Origin: Puccinia triticina
Taxonomy: Eukaryota > Basidiomycota > Pucciniomycetes > Pucciniales > Pucciniaceae
Assembly (NCBI RefSeq): GCF_026914185.1
Contig: NC_070558.1
Span: forward strand, 806,001 to 870,000
Direction: 5' to 3'
Length of the DNA stretch: 64,000 nucleotides
A program made the translations under genes and the position numbers. How positions within the stretch are numbered: the stretch's first letter is position 1; every line of letters starts with the position of its first letter. This document shows, piece by piece, positions 32,883 through 43,275 of this stretch. Under the pieces are notes generated by a model. It worked only from the letters and a program-made list of their open reading frames with translations, made no database searches and was not told where the DNA came from.

Positions 32883-35746
32883 TTACGGAAACAATTTTTT
32901 CATTGAGTTTGAGTGAATTGTTGCCTTGACCGGTTTTGTTAAGAAATCCGCGATGTTGATGTTGGTAGAAACCCAGTCAAGCTTGATGTGATGTTCGCGG
33001 ACAGCGTCGTTAACAAAGAAAAAATTACGTTCAAGGCTTTTCATTCTTCCCTTCGATGCGTTATCATCTGAGATTAAGACTGCCGCTCTGTTGTCGCATT
33101 TTATCGATAATTTGGGGTCGATATCGAGAGATTTGATGATTGGTAATAGAAAAAGAAGAAAATCCACTGATTGACCTAGAGATATGAATTCAGCTGCGCA
33201 TGTCGATGTTGCCACCACCTTTTGCCTCCGGGAGCCCCAGGCCACCGGAGCACCGAACAAAGTGATTACGAAGCCCGATGTCGATCGTTGAAACTCTCCA
33301 CCCCAGTTCGCATCCACCCAAGTCGTCATTTCATCTCCCGATGCCGATAGCTTCAAACGTTTCGATCGTGTCGTGTAGATATATTGTACGAGATGTGACA
33401 AAGCCTCCCAGTGTGAGTCGTTAGGATTCGTACTGAACCTGGCAAGGTAATTAACCGCGAAGCTTATGTCTGGTCTAGTTCCCAACGCCAGGTAATTTAT
33501 CGAGCCTATTGGTGATTGATATAGTGTTGCTGAAACCGGTTCCCCCCACGAAGTTGTAAGATTGTCGCCAGTCAGCGGGGTATGAGTAGTTATCAAGAGT
33601 TTTTTCACTTCCTTCCTGTACTTTTCTACTAGCTGGTCGATAAGCATGTGTTGACTGAGAAATATCGCATCATCTTCGTACTCAAGTCGAATGCCAACGA
33701 GTTTTTCAGGCTTTGAATCCCACTTGAGGCGCAGGCTTCGGTCCATGTTCTGTCTTAGAAGTTCAATATCCGGTTTGTTGTTGCCGAACACGATCCCATC
33801 ATCCACATGAATCCATACTATAATGATGGAGTTACCCTTCTTGTACCTGTACAGACACTCCTCCACTTCGTCGCATTCAAATCCCCAGCCGTGGAGTAAA
33901 CTCTTGAAATGTTTCCACCAGCAACGGCTGGCCTGACGAGTGCCGTATAGAGCCTTCTTGAGTTTGAGTACCTTCCCATTCAGATGAGGAAATAGCTCGA
34001 CGGGTGGATCGACGTAAATAGTCTCTTCGATTGGACTGTGGACAAAAGCCCCGGTAATGTCAAAAGAATTGATTATCCAATTATTCCTTACCGCCAGAGT
34101 GAGCAGTATTTGTAATGTCGATAAAGAAGCTGTTGGAGCAAACGTTGAACAAACGTCCTTTCCAAGACGTTGTTTGAAACCTCGTACAACGAAACGGGCC
34201 TTCAGTTTGTTGATTGAGCCATCCGTGTTACGCTTGATGTCAAAAACAAAACGAGTGCCGATGGAGTGTCGATTTTCTTTTTCCATGATGTCAAATGTGT
34301 CGATTTCCGTTAATTGATCCCATTCTTTGATGCACGCTTTACGCCACTCGACCCCTGCCGGCGAGCTTAGAGCCTGTCGTAGGGTGGATGGAATATCTGC
34401 GTCGGACGTAGCTTGTAAAAGATCGAGTTGATTATCTTGTTCCTCACATATTTCCGCTGTTCGTTCTTGTCCCAAAGTCAGAACTCTACGGGCAATCGGG
34501 TTATCAGCCAAAGACGTGGGAGAAGGAAAGAGAATTTTCCCTTGGAAATCCAGAAAAAAGGCACACTCAGAGTTTATTACTTTCTGAGTAATGAGATTCC
34601 AGAATAGCCATCCCCTCTCATCATCCTGGTAGCCAACTAAATATCCCGTCCAGCCGCGTTGATCGAGTTTACGGCGCCGGTCTTTTGGAATGTGAACGCT
34701 GGCACGAGAACCGAAAGGATAGAACGTGTCGGCACAAGGTTGACGACCGGACCATAGTTCCAACGGAGTTGATTTACAGCGCTGGTTGGGAATTCTGTTG
34801 ACAAGGTAGCATGCGCATCGGTAAGCGTACGACCAGAGTTTCGAAGGTAGCTCAGAGTGGGCTAATGTTGTTCGGGCAATGTCCCCCAATGTGCGATTTA
34901 GACGTTCAGCTTCCCCATTCTGCTCTGGTGTGTAAGGGGATGTAAAGATTATCTGTGATCCAACAGATTCAAGGTAGTCCGAAAGAGGTTTTACACCATA
35001 TTCTTTGGCATTGTCGGAACGAATGAACTTTGGCGCCATCTTGAAGTGATTGACCATTTTCTTGACGAGAGATATTAGAATTTGAGGGACCTCAGACCAA
35101 GATTTCATGGGAAAAACAAAACTGTAGGTAGTCGCATGATCGCGGATTGTGAGAAGAAATCGATTACCGGAGACATCGGGATCAAAAGGACCCATGACGT
35201 CGGTGACAAGGAGACCGAGTCGATTTTCCCGGGGAATTACCTCGGGTAGAGAATGGCGGCGTCTTTCGCTTTTAGTCTGTTTACAAGTTTCACAGATGAA
35301 AGGAGTCCAATTTTTCAAGTCAAAAGACGGTACGAAACGTTTCAGGAAATCTTTCACAATCGTGTCGGAGATGTGGCCCAATCTACAATGCCACTCATAC
35401 GCCGGAGATATGGATTGACTGGAAGATCGAGTCGAGACAGCGCGAATGTTGGAAGTAAAAAATTTGAAAGAACCCGGAGTGATAACCCAGGACCAATGAA
35501 TGAATTTAGCGGTGATAGAAGCCAAGTTTGAAATTAAATGAATGTCGTGGTTGGGGAGAAAAAATGGTTTGAAGCCGGATTCAATCAACTGGCCGAGACT
35601 AAGGAGTGTGCCGGTCATCTCCGGACTGTACAATACTTTCGGGATTGTGAGGGTACCATCCCCATTGACCATCTTGAGGTATCCACTATGTGTCGCCAAC
35701 ATAGATCCGTCGGACGAAGCCAGCTTCAGCTTATAATCGGAGATAG
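32883..35746 (-). CDS. Copia pol: integrase, reverse transcriptase, RNase H
   Basis: Open frame with its first methionine at 35702 (939 residues); the frame is open slightly further upstream into the protease. Order and motifs: protease C-terminal half (VLYSPEMTGTLLSLGQL); integrase zinc-binding HxxxH-CxxC (WHCRLGHIS...CETCKQ); integrase D,D(35)E core (VTDVMGPF, RSDNAKEYG, SPYTPEQNGEAERLNRT); RT with KKALYGTRQASR and the catalytic IHVDDG (instead of the more usual YVDD); and RNase H with VDANWGG, TSTCAAEF and the C-terminal NIADFLTKPV. No internal stop. The protein would normally be made as part of a single gag-pol; here it is out of frame with the upstream gag-protease (a -1 step), so expression needs frameshifting or the copy is defective. 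Confidence 0.93.
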
Positions 35747-37261
35747 AGAGAAAAAGGATTGGAAAGAGCCGCTCACGTGGTGGGTCGCCCCTGAATCCAA
35801 AACCGTGCCATCGCCGGTAGCACCCTTCGCATCCACGCCCACAGCCGATCGAACCGCCACATTCGGATCCTGTCCTGTGGGTGGGTTGTTTGGGGGTGCC
35901 ACCTGGCGGGCGAAACCGGAGACAGGGCGACCATTGATGGGGGTATCAGGGGGCGGCAGGTTGGCATCCCTGCGGAGTGTCGGACACGACGACCTCCAAT
36001 GCCCCGACGCCCCGCAGTACGAGCAAGGTTTACCGTCAAAAACTGCCGGATTGCTCGGGCTGGTGTTGCCCTTTTGGATGTTATTGATAGCAGCTGATAT
36101 GTCGTCGACCGTGGGATGTCCGAGCCGTCCCACATTTTGTTGTCTTTGCTGATTGGGAAAGTTGGTCTGGTTTCTCGGTTGGCCTGGCAGCCCGCTCCGA
36201 GGGCTAGATCGACCAAGCTGATTTCCTGGGTTGTTCCAGACTGGTTGTGATGAATTACCCCACGCCGAAATTCTGGGAGCTGACGAGTTTGGGAACGTTC
36301 GGAAGACTGAAACATTGGGATGTTGATCGGAATCGAACCGTACGCTCTCGCCGTACGCGGAAGTAATGATCGTTTGTATGTCTCTGGCAGTAACGTCCTT
36401 TTTGGAGCCAAGTTGCAGTGATATATTCTGGAAGAGTTGAGAACGGGACATTGAGGGAGGGGTAGGGGCAATGGCCTGTAGAACAAGGCTTTCGACGAGG
36501 GAAGGTAGACCTGCTCCCACCTTCTTAAGATCTGAAAAAATATTGAAGGTTTTGTTGAAAAGACCCTGGAGTTGTGACGGTTCAGTCGCTGGGCCGGTAA
36601 TCCGTAGTTCCAAAAGTTTATCGACCAGTTCGATCTGTCGAAAACAAACCGTTCCTTGGAAGTTCGCCTGAACTGCCTCATACGCGTCTGTCCCTGAAGT
36701 ACACCGATCGACCAGAGACGATAGCTCATTGTGGACCGTAATTTGGATGAAATACAGAAGGCTGTTGTTCTCTTGTACCAATAATTTCTTGTAGTTTTCT
36801 TGATTGTCGAAGAAGCTAGAATGCCCGAGTGTAAGTAGGATAACCCTGGTGAGTCCCCGCTTCCATTTGGTGAAGTTGCTGCCGTCGGCGGCCAACGGTT
36901 TGACATCTTGTTTATAGATGCTTGGCTGTTGAAGGAATTTGTTCTTAGGGGAGACGTCGGTTGTGCTGGCTTGTGACATGTAGAAAATGGGAGATTCTGG
37001 TATCGAAATGTTCTCGGGGGAAGTCGGTGACGTGTCAGAAGAAGTTTGGGGTGTGAATCGTTCTCGAGGTATGTTGATAAGTGGGCGGTATTCGGGTGTT
37101 GGGATTACAATCGCGATGGGTAAGCCAAAAGGTTGTACGACGATTTGTTTGCCTGATGAAATCGGGGCCAATGGTGATTCGTCAATGTGCCGGGTGATAA
37201 CTTTAGAAAAGATATAAGATACTTCCGAGATGAATGGTGAAGGGGGTTGATCTTCTTCCAA
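35726..37261 (-). CDS. Copia gag with N-terminal half of protease
   Basis: 511 residues. Residues about 100-350 are a gag-type helical region (LVDRCTSGTDAYEAVQANFQ, LLELRITGP). A CCHC zinc knuckle (CSYCGASGHWRSSC, near residue 415) follows a Gln/Asn/Arg-rich stretch, and the protease active-site DSGATHH stands near residue 490. The frame ends shortly after the active site, whereas the rest of the protease continues in the pol frame. The gag forms virus-like particles and the knuckle binds element RNA; known for the family. Confidence 0.9.
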   Translation of the reverse strand: MEEDQPPSPFISEVSYIFSKVITRHIDESPLAPISSGKQIVVQPFGLPIAIVIPTPEYRPLINIPRERFTPQTSSDTSPTSPENISIPESPIFYMSQASTTDVSPKNKFLQQPSIYKQDVKPLAADGSNFTKWKRGLTRVILLTLGHSSFFDNQENYKKLLVQENNSLLYFIQITVHNELSSLVDRCTSGTDAYEAVQANFQGTVCFRQIELVDKLLELRITGPATEPSQLQGLFNKTFNIFSDLKKVGAGLPSLVESLVLQAIAPTPPSMSRSQLFQNISLQLGSKKDVTARDIQTIITSAYGESVRFDSDQHPNVSVFRTFPNSSAPRISAWGNSSQPVWNNPGNQLGRSSPRSGLPGQPRNQTNFPNQQRQQNVGRLGHPTVDDISAAINNIQKGNTSPSNPAVFDGKPCSYCGASGHWRSSCPTLRRDANLPPPDTPINGRPVSGFARQVAPPNNPPTGQDPNVAVRSAVGVDAKGATGDGTVLDSGATHHVSGSFQSFFSLSPIIS

Positions 37262-37482
37262 AGGGTCTGGTTTTTCTTCAACGGGAGACAGTGGTAAAGG
37301 GGGAAGTGCGAGTAAAGCCTTGTACGCTTTTGTTTGTTTCGGCCGTTTCGCTCAAGTTGGCGGCGGCAGTGGTCCAGAGATCTGAGGTTTTTCACGTCAA
37401 GTACTGACCATGCACCTATTAGAGCCTGGAGAGATTCCTGGTTGTATCGGCTATTAAGATGTTGAGCAATCGAGTCTTAATC

Positions 37483-37587
37483 TGTTGTGTCGAGAGAAAA
37501 ACCCATGAGTCTACATTGCTCCTCCCCGACCGCCTCTTCAGCACTCCATACTCCAAAAGTGGAGTTTGTACACCCCAACTCTCAACA
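37483..37587 (-). repeat. Copia LTR (5' LTR in element sense)
   Basis: Identical to 32639-32743; followed by TGGAC (37588-37592). Confidence 0.95.
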
Positions 37588-37592
37588 TGGAC

Positions 37593-38090
37593 CAGCCTTG
37601 GCTCAGCTGATGCTCAGCTGATGCTCAGCTGTGGACCAGCCTTGGCTCAGCTGATGCTCAGCTGTGGACCAGCCTTGTCTCAGCTGATGCTCAGCAGTGG
37701 AACAGCCTTGGCTCAGGTGATATTAATCTTTTGAATAGTCTCAAAACATCTGATACTCAGCTTTAAAACAGCCTTGGCTCAGCCAATGCTCAGCTTTATA
37801 CCAGCATTGGCTCAGCTGATGCTCAGCTTTTGAAAAGTTTTGGCCCAGCTGGTGTTAATCTTTGGAACAGTATTGTCCCAGCTGATCCTAAGCTCTGCAC
37901 AAGCCTTTTCCAAGATGATGCTCAGCTTTGGACCATTGTTGGCTAAGCTGATGCTCAGATTTGGAATATTCTTGGTCCAGCTGACACTTGGATTTGTATC
38001 AGGCTTGGAATATCCAATGCTCAGCTGTGGCCCAGGCTCAGCCAATGCTCAGATTTGGCCCAGGCTCAGTCAATGCCTACTGCTCAGCTG
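37593..38090. repeat. 33-bp satellite, right part, diverged
   Basis: Continuation of the CTCAGCTGATGCTCAGCTGTGG satellite beyond the Copia insertion. Units here are more diverged than on the left side. Confidence 0.85.
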
Positions 38091-38269
38091 TTCCTGGGAA
38101 AAAATTAGGATCAGCTGACTGTGCCACATTGAGTGCTCTGGTGCAGTCCTGCAAGCTCTACAAGTGCTGGTGGAGCAGACTTGGAGCAGCGCTGGAGTAG
38201 CTCTGGAGCAGAAACCAAAGCTGCATCATGTCACTTGCCATCAAGTGACTATTTTTTTTCCTGGTGTAT

Positions 38270-38828
38270 GGAGATTTGAATTCATCATGAGAATGGAGGG
38301 AGTGTCACGACAGTTGTTTTTATTCAACCAATCACTTAGTATGGGGATGGCAGAGAAATTTGACGGGGGATTATAGATTGAGAGTATGTGAAAATGTAGA
38401 GGAGTGTTGGTATTGACAGTGATGGAAGCAGCCGTGAGGAATTTATTATTGTCTGGCAGGCAATGGAAATGATGGCTTGGCATTGATTTGCTGACATAGA
38501 TACAGCACCTAGGTCTGTTCTTGCTGGAGTTTGGTTGAGAGATTTGGTGCCAGTTAGGGTGGGTGGGTGGTAGATGATCAATGAGATTAGTCCAAGGCTC
38601 TTGAAGTAGAAGTGCAAGGGAGGAAGCTTCACAGTGTAGTACGCTGAGGGTGAAGTCTTTTCTGTTATGGCAATTAAGTTGGAAGAGTGAGAAGCAGTGG
38701 GGGGATTGCTTGGAAAAAAGGGGATTAAAGGTCTTGGTAAAATTTGAAGGTAATGAGCTTGAGGTAAAGGGTTTATTAGAGGGAAAATCAGGGGTGGGGG
38801 TTTTGAAATTTGTACCTATCATTGGCAA
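38270..38828 (-). pseudogene. LINE ORF2 start (endonuclease), interrupted
   Basis: The minus-strand frame reads FQLNCHNRKDFTLSVL, ALLLQEPW, HILSIYNPPS and ILMMNSNLH. This is the N-terminal part of the apurinic endonuclease domain of a non-LTR retrotransposon ORF2; catalytic motifs N, QEP and the Y-N-P block are present, and the D of the usual DFNxHH motif is replaced (MNSNLH). The frame is cut at 38269 by the CACTA-like element; the missing continuation is at 30160-30332. Confidence 0.8.
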
Positions 38829-40075
38829 AGGTTGGAGGGCTTTTCCCTAGTTAGTTTTTCAAGCTCTTTGACACGGATAGGGCAAGCACTGCTGAAGGGG
38901 GAGTGATCATATTTTGGGTCTGACAGGTCTACGGTAGGAGAGGATTTCCGGCCCACTTGTAGGCACTGTTGGTAGCTTCTGCTGGAATCTTCCATTTCTT
39001 TGCAAGACGCAGAGTTGTGTCCAGCTCCGTAACGCAAGCAGAGAGGCTTATATTTACAAGAGTGGGCCAGGTGGCCTACCTTCAAGCAATTGTAGCATTG
39101 CTTGGGACCCTGGAGGTAGTGTTGCCCTTTCAGGTGCAAACTATTATAGCATTAGCCAGCTCTTTTGATGTCAAGAGCCAGACGTCTGTCTAAAAAGTAA
39201 ATCAGGAGAGTGCTGGAGGCCTTACCCAAATCCTTGGGGCTGAGGAGCCATTGAATCTTTTCAATTTCCTTTGGATCAATGTTGTTTTGCTTTCAGAGCA
39301 GCTCAAAATGTTGTTTATTGTTGACTTCGAAGCTAGTGGGGCAGGAGTGAAGCAGAACGGGGTGGGAAACTTGGGATGTAACAAAAACAGGGTCAGCCTT
39401 CTTGGTTCAGAGGTGTTTGTTGTTGAGAAGCCATTTGGCCGCTCTTTGATCTTTGGTAAAAATTTTAACATCCCCGTTGGGGAACTGGGCTACCGCTTTT
39501 ACCTTGATGGGATCGTTGTCAATTGTTGCTTTAGCAAAAACTAATGCTTCATTGATCTTCTGACAGATGGCTGCCGCTGTAAGGCCTTCAAAAGTTTTAG
39601 GTTGATCGAATCTTTTCCTGATCACCACTTGACCCAGTTTAAACCTGTTGATGTACTTAGCCACACTGGGGATTGAGGTCCTGGCCGCCTTCTCCGAATG
39701 GAGAGAGGTTGGCCTAGGAGGCAAGTTGCTCGGTTTTGCGGCTGTATGAGCCGTCAAGTTAGAAGAGTTTGGTAAAGACAAGGTCTCTACCTTCTTTTCT
39801 AATCTGGCCATATTAGCCGCAATCTCTTTGATCCTCACTAGGAGGGTGTTAAAAGAGTCCGCTTGAGCGGCTCCAGACGGTTTGGGAACCTGGCCGGAGA
39901 CCACCCTCTTGAGGTTCTCCAATCCAGGGATCAAAGAATCAACCACTTTGGTTAACTTGTCCACTAGTTGGTTTTCGACGACAGGCAGGGAGCCCTCAGT
40001 AACAAACATGTCCATACCGGACATATCGTCACTGGTCGCGGGGCCTCCGCCCTGCGGGAGCAGGGGGTTTGGCAT
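38820..40075 (-). pseudogene. LINE ORF1 (gag-like), with in-frame stops
   Basis: From MPNPLLPQGG at 40075 the frame runs 222 codons, with a coiled-coil-like region and FEGLTAAAICQKINEALVFA. In the same frame it then passes three stops (TGA at about 39404, TGA near 39300, TAA near 39150), and leads to zinc knuckles CYNCLKVGHLAHSC and CLRYGAGHNSASC near 39020-39090. This is the nucleic-acid-binding ORF1 protein of a Tad/I-type LINE. The stops show that the copy is dead. Confidence 0.75.
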
Positions 40076-40079
40076 GGGT

Positions 40080-40800
40080 CTAGCTTAACTAAGCCTCTTG
40101 AACGGAGGGTCCGGGGGACCCCGCCCGGAGGGCTCTCCGCAGGAGAGGCTTACGCCTAATGTCTGAAGTCTGGCAGGGAAAGGAAGGATATTCAACCCCA
40201 AAACCACTAAACAATTATTTAAAAATCAGCAAAATATGTACAAAAAAACTGAATAGACAGTTTCATTGGCAGTGCTGATGCGCACCCTCACCCAAAATTT
40301 TGAGCAAAAAGCTCCAAAACTGATTGAAGGAATCCGTTTTGAAGGTCAAAGGAACCCTGAAGGATATTACATTGCTCTGAAGATCCATTTTTGGATTTTC
40401 TGATAATATGCACAATTGAGTTTCCTATATGCAAAAAAATGCAACACTACATGTGTAGGATCTGCGGGTTTGCAGATCCAGGATCCACCAGGCATGATGG
40501 TTGCGCATCCTTAGTTTACATTTCTTCATGTTTTTTTATTTTTAAACCATTAGTACAGTGCAAATGGTTTGGATTGAGGAGATGAGACCTGTGCCAAATG
40601 AAAGCTGAGGTCCAGAAGTATTTTTTGGCTCTGGGGTAGGTCCACAGGACCTGAGGGGGAGGCTGGCTGAGGCTTAATATTTTCCCTCCAGCCATTTGTG
40701 ATTTCTTTCCCAGCCAAAATTTTGACATTACGCGCAAGTCCCTCCCTGCGGGAGGGGCCGCTTTGCGGCCAGCCACAGCGAGCCTCCCACCATAAGTTAG
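40080..40800. mobile_element. MULE-like MITE, copy 1
   Basis: A 721-bp element beginning CTAGCTTAACTAAGCC and ending TAAGTTAG, flanked by perfect 9-bp duplications GGCATGGGT (40071-40079 and 40801-40809). The duplication length is that of Mutator-like elements. The duplicated site contains the ATG of the LINE ORF1. The second copy is at 58095-59642. No transposase. Confidence 0.85.
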
Positions 40801-40809
40801 GGCATGGGT

Positions 40810-41049
40810 AGATGAGACTGGTAAGCGCTGAAGGGTTGATGGAGGGAATAGGGGAGAGAGCGAGTGCTCTTGTGAATTGCAAACGGGGATAGGGGGAAGG
40901 GGTTTCTTGTGTTAAGTTAGAGGCACAAGTCCCCGCTTGGTGTCCCGGGGGCGGAGGGACTTTCAAGTTCGGGGGTCTTGACCGTTGTTGACTAAACTTG
41001 AGCTTGCCAGACATCGTAGATCGCTCGAAGACCATCCAGACATTGAAAT
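40810..41049. other. Probable LINE 5' leader and SPF27 promoter
   Basis: Continues the LINE flank beyond the MITE; the exact LINE 5' end is not visible. The SPF27 start codon follows at 41050, so the promoter of that gene must lie close to or inside TE sequence. Confidence 0.4.
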
Positions 41050-41882
41050 ATGACGACCATCGACTCTTTGCCTTGTGAGTTCGCTTCAACTACATCGACA
41101 GTCTGCTATAATGCCTCCTGACCTGCTCGGGACGCTCGAAAAACCACAGACTATGATCGCGACCTCGACGTGATTCCGAACCTTCGGCAGAGGATAGAGC
41201 GGGAGATCGAACTTGAGTTAAAGTCAACACCTCAACCAGCGTCCAATGCCGATCCGCCGCCTTCCTACCACCCTTTCTTGTCCGAGTTCCCAGATCTACT
41301 TGCATCGCCCACCAGATCGACCAGGCTAACAGATAAATCAGATCCCAATTACCAATCCGACGGGTCGAAAGATTCCCTAGATATCGAGCGATTCCATATT
41401 CCCTACCCTGATGATCACACAAGTCTGAAAAATTGGGAAGATGCTTTATCAAACGCTAAATCCCAACTAGAACACCAGCGACTACGTCTGATCAATCTCG
41501 ATCTGATTGCTAAACATGGGGCCAACCATTGGAAACTCTCAAACTTTCTGGTAGATCAAGAAATATCGAAAGTTGATAAGTTGGTAGAACATTACAAAAC
41601 CGAGATCGACAACGTAAATCGTCGCCGGAAATCCCATCAGGTCTGCTTTTAATCTTGTTTCATTTCCTGGCAAACCTCCACCGCATCAGATCGCATCACT
41701 TTTGTTAACGCAAATCGATGTTGCAGACCGATGTAGGAGACAGATTGACCGATCTGGCTCAGAAGTGGCAGAACTTGGTTTCGACGAATATTTCCCTCGA
41801 AATTACCAACATCAATCTGAAGCTCGACGTGGAGGCTTTGCAGAAGGAGGCAGCTACATTGAAAGAAAAACTTAGTACATAG
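41050..41882 (+). CDS. SPF27: Pre-mRNA-splicing factor SPF27 (BCAS2/Cwf7)
   Basis: Core subunit of the Prp19 (NineTeen) complex that stabilises the activated spliceosome in the nucleus. Exons 41050-41074, 41150-41640 and 41727-41882 encode 223 residues, close to the family's usual 220-230. Start MTTIDSLPYYDRDLD is joined over intron 1 (phase 1). The core block RFHIPYPDDHTSLKNWEDAL then AKSQLEHQRLRLINLDLIAK, with HGANHWK, matches the BCAS2 signature (..W...N..AQLEHQ..RI.NLEL...HG.NAWK). The third exon, TDVGDRLTDLAQKWQNLVST onward to a coiled coil, matches the family C-terminus. The N-terminal insertion with Ser/Asp (residues 55-80) is rust-like variation. LINE and MITE DNA lie directly upstream. 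Confidence 0.92.
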
Positions 41883-43275
41883 CTTGTGCGCTTTATCAAT
41901 TAGAAATGTTACTTTCATCGCTCGATCCATGCAGCTATCTGGGCCTAGGAATCCTAACAAAGTATTGCAAACATCCGCAAGCTCTCTGACCAACTGGGGC
42001 ACTACAAATCTATCATTGTGGATCAGGCCTCGGGCCGGCCGGTGGCGCTTGGGTGCCGAACCGGTCGAACACGTCCACTCGGCCACTGCTTGGACAACTG
42101 GCCATGCAGTTGGTGCAGGCAGTGTCTCGAGTGTACAGACGAGCGTCTTGAAAGGTGATCACCTTCGCGAAGACAGTCTTTCACCCGTTAAGCCGGGTCA
42201 TATGTGTTTTGTCCATCGAAAGGAGGTAATCTTATGGCGCTTGACTAACAGCTTGTTTATTGTATACATCTCTGTCTGATTTTCAAATGGTCGCAACTTG
42301 CTTCATGACTGTGCTCCTGGCTCACCGGACCCAAACCTGACCAAGTTCCTCCTGGGTCACTCCTCACTTCAGTCGCCGCAAAAGGAAAGTGTTTCCGCGC
42401 CATGTATGTACAAGGGACAAAATTATGTGGTTAATAAAGCTCCGTTCCCACTTTTAGCCTCTTGGTACCCTGAACGCCTTCCCCGGTTTAGACTCTGAGC
42501 CATGACCAACCATCCACATGTCTCCCGCATTCCCTAAAATTTTCGGACTTCTGGGACATGTAACAAAAAAGCATTCAGCAGATTTTTCCTGTATGTAGAA
42601 AGTCTTGTGGGTTATTGGGATTGGAAGCGGGATCGGAACCCAAACACCAAAAATCACAGTTGAGGGCTGTCCCCGCATGCACAACTTGCCAACTTGCATT
42701 CTTCATGCCCAAACATCCCCTGTTGATTCTGGGGTGGTCCATGCTCGGGCTGGTTTAAACCGCATACCGTAGGTGACTGTATTGGCATCGCGTTTGCCTC
42801 CAAGAGTATGTACAGCTTCATCTGTGTACATTTGTACATAAAATTGCTATAAGCCGCTAAAAAATACATATTGGTCTGACTTGCCCAGGAGGTTCTGCAG
42901 TCTGACTGGACGAGTCTTCCTGCTACTTCGCCGGGGTTTGACCGGCTGACGGCTGTCGATATCATAGGAGCACCTGCCAGTCGTTCGTCAGGCTGCTTTA
43001 GCCATCCCTGCCCCTTCCAAGCTTTCCTCCAAATAGAGAAAAAGGTGGCAGAGCTATTGCATCTCCGACTTCCCAAACGTGTCCCCCTCAACCTACCGTT
43101 TTCAAACTCAACTACTCTGGCTTCTTAGCACGAACAATCTTGCTTATCATCGTAGCCAAACTTGGCCTTTAGCTGAGCTGTTGGCAAAGCGTATCCCCTT
43201 CGTCAGTGTAGAAGCCAGCACGGTTATCCTCCAGTTGTATCCCTGCGCATTCGTCAAAACAGTAGGTTGTCGACC
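41883..43275. other. Intergenic, no gene seen
   Basis: No frame with recognisable motif on either strand; short frames at 41649-42086 (-) overlap the last SPF27 exon and are shadows. The right part presumably holds the promoter of the gene at 43276. Confidence 0.35.

Larger units (their letters stand above)
32639..37587 (-). mobile_element. Ty1/Copia retrotransposon, 4949 bp, recently inserted
   Basis: Complete element on the minus strand with identical 105-bp LTRs and perfect 5-bp duplications TGGAC (32634-32638 and 37588-37592), inserted into the 33-bp satellite. Coding order gag, protease, integrase, reverse transcriptase, RNase H (integrase before RT) defines Copia. A frame break lies inside the protease at about 35725-35750. 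The LTRs are very short for the group. Confidence 0.97.
31905..38266. mobile_element. CACTA-like non-autonomous element (hosting a Copia insertion)
   Basis: Inverted termini of about 45 bp begin CACCAGGAAAAAAAA then TAGTCACTTGATG; the CAC...GTG ends and 3-bp duplication TAT (31902-31904 and 38267-38269) fit the CACTA/CMC type. It interrupts the LINE endonuclease frame. The interior is mostly a 33-bp CTCAGCTG satellite. A complete Copia element sits inside; without it the element would be about 1.4 kb. No transposase was seen. The superfamily assignment rests on termini and duplication length only. Confidence 0.75.

Noticed and set aside
35538..36152. 204-codon plus-strand frame inside the Copia element
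   Set aside because: Shadow of the real gag/pol frames on the minus strand.
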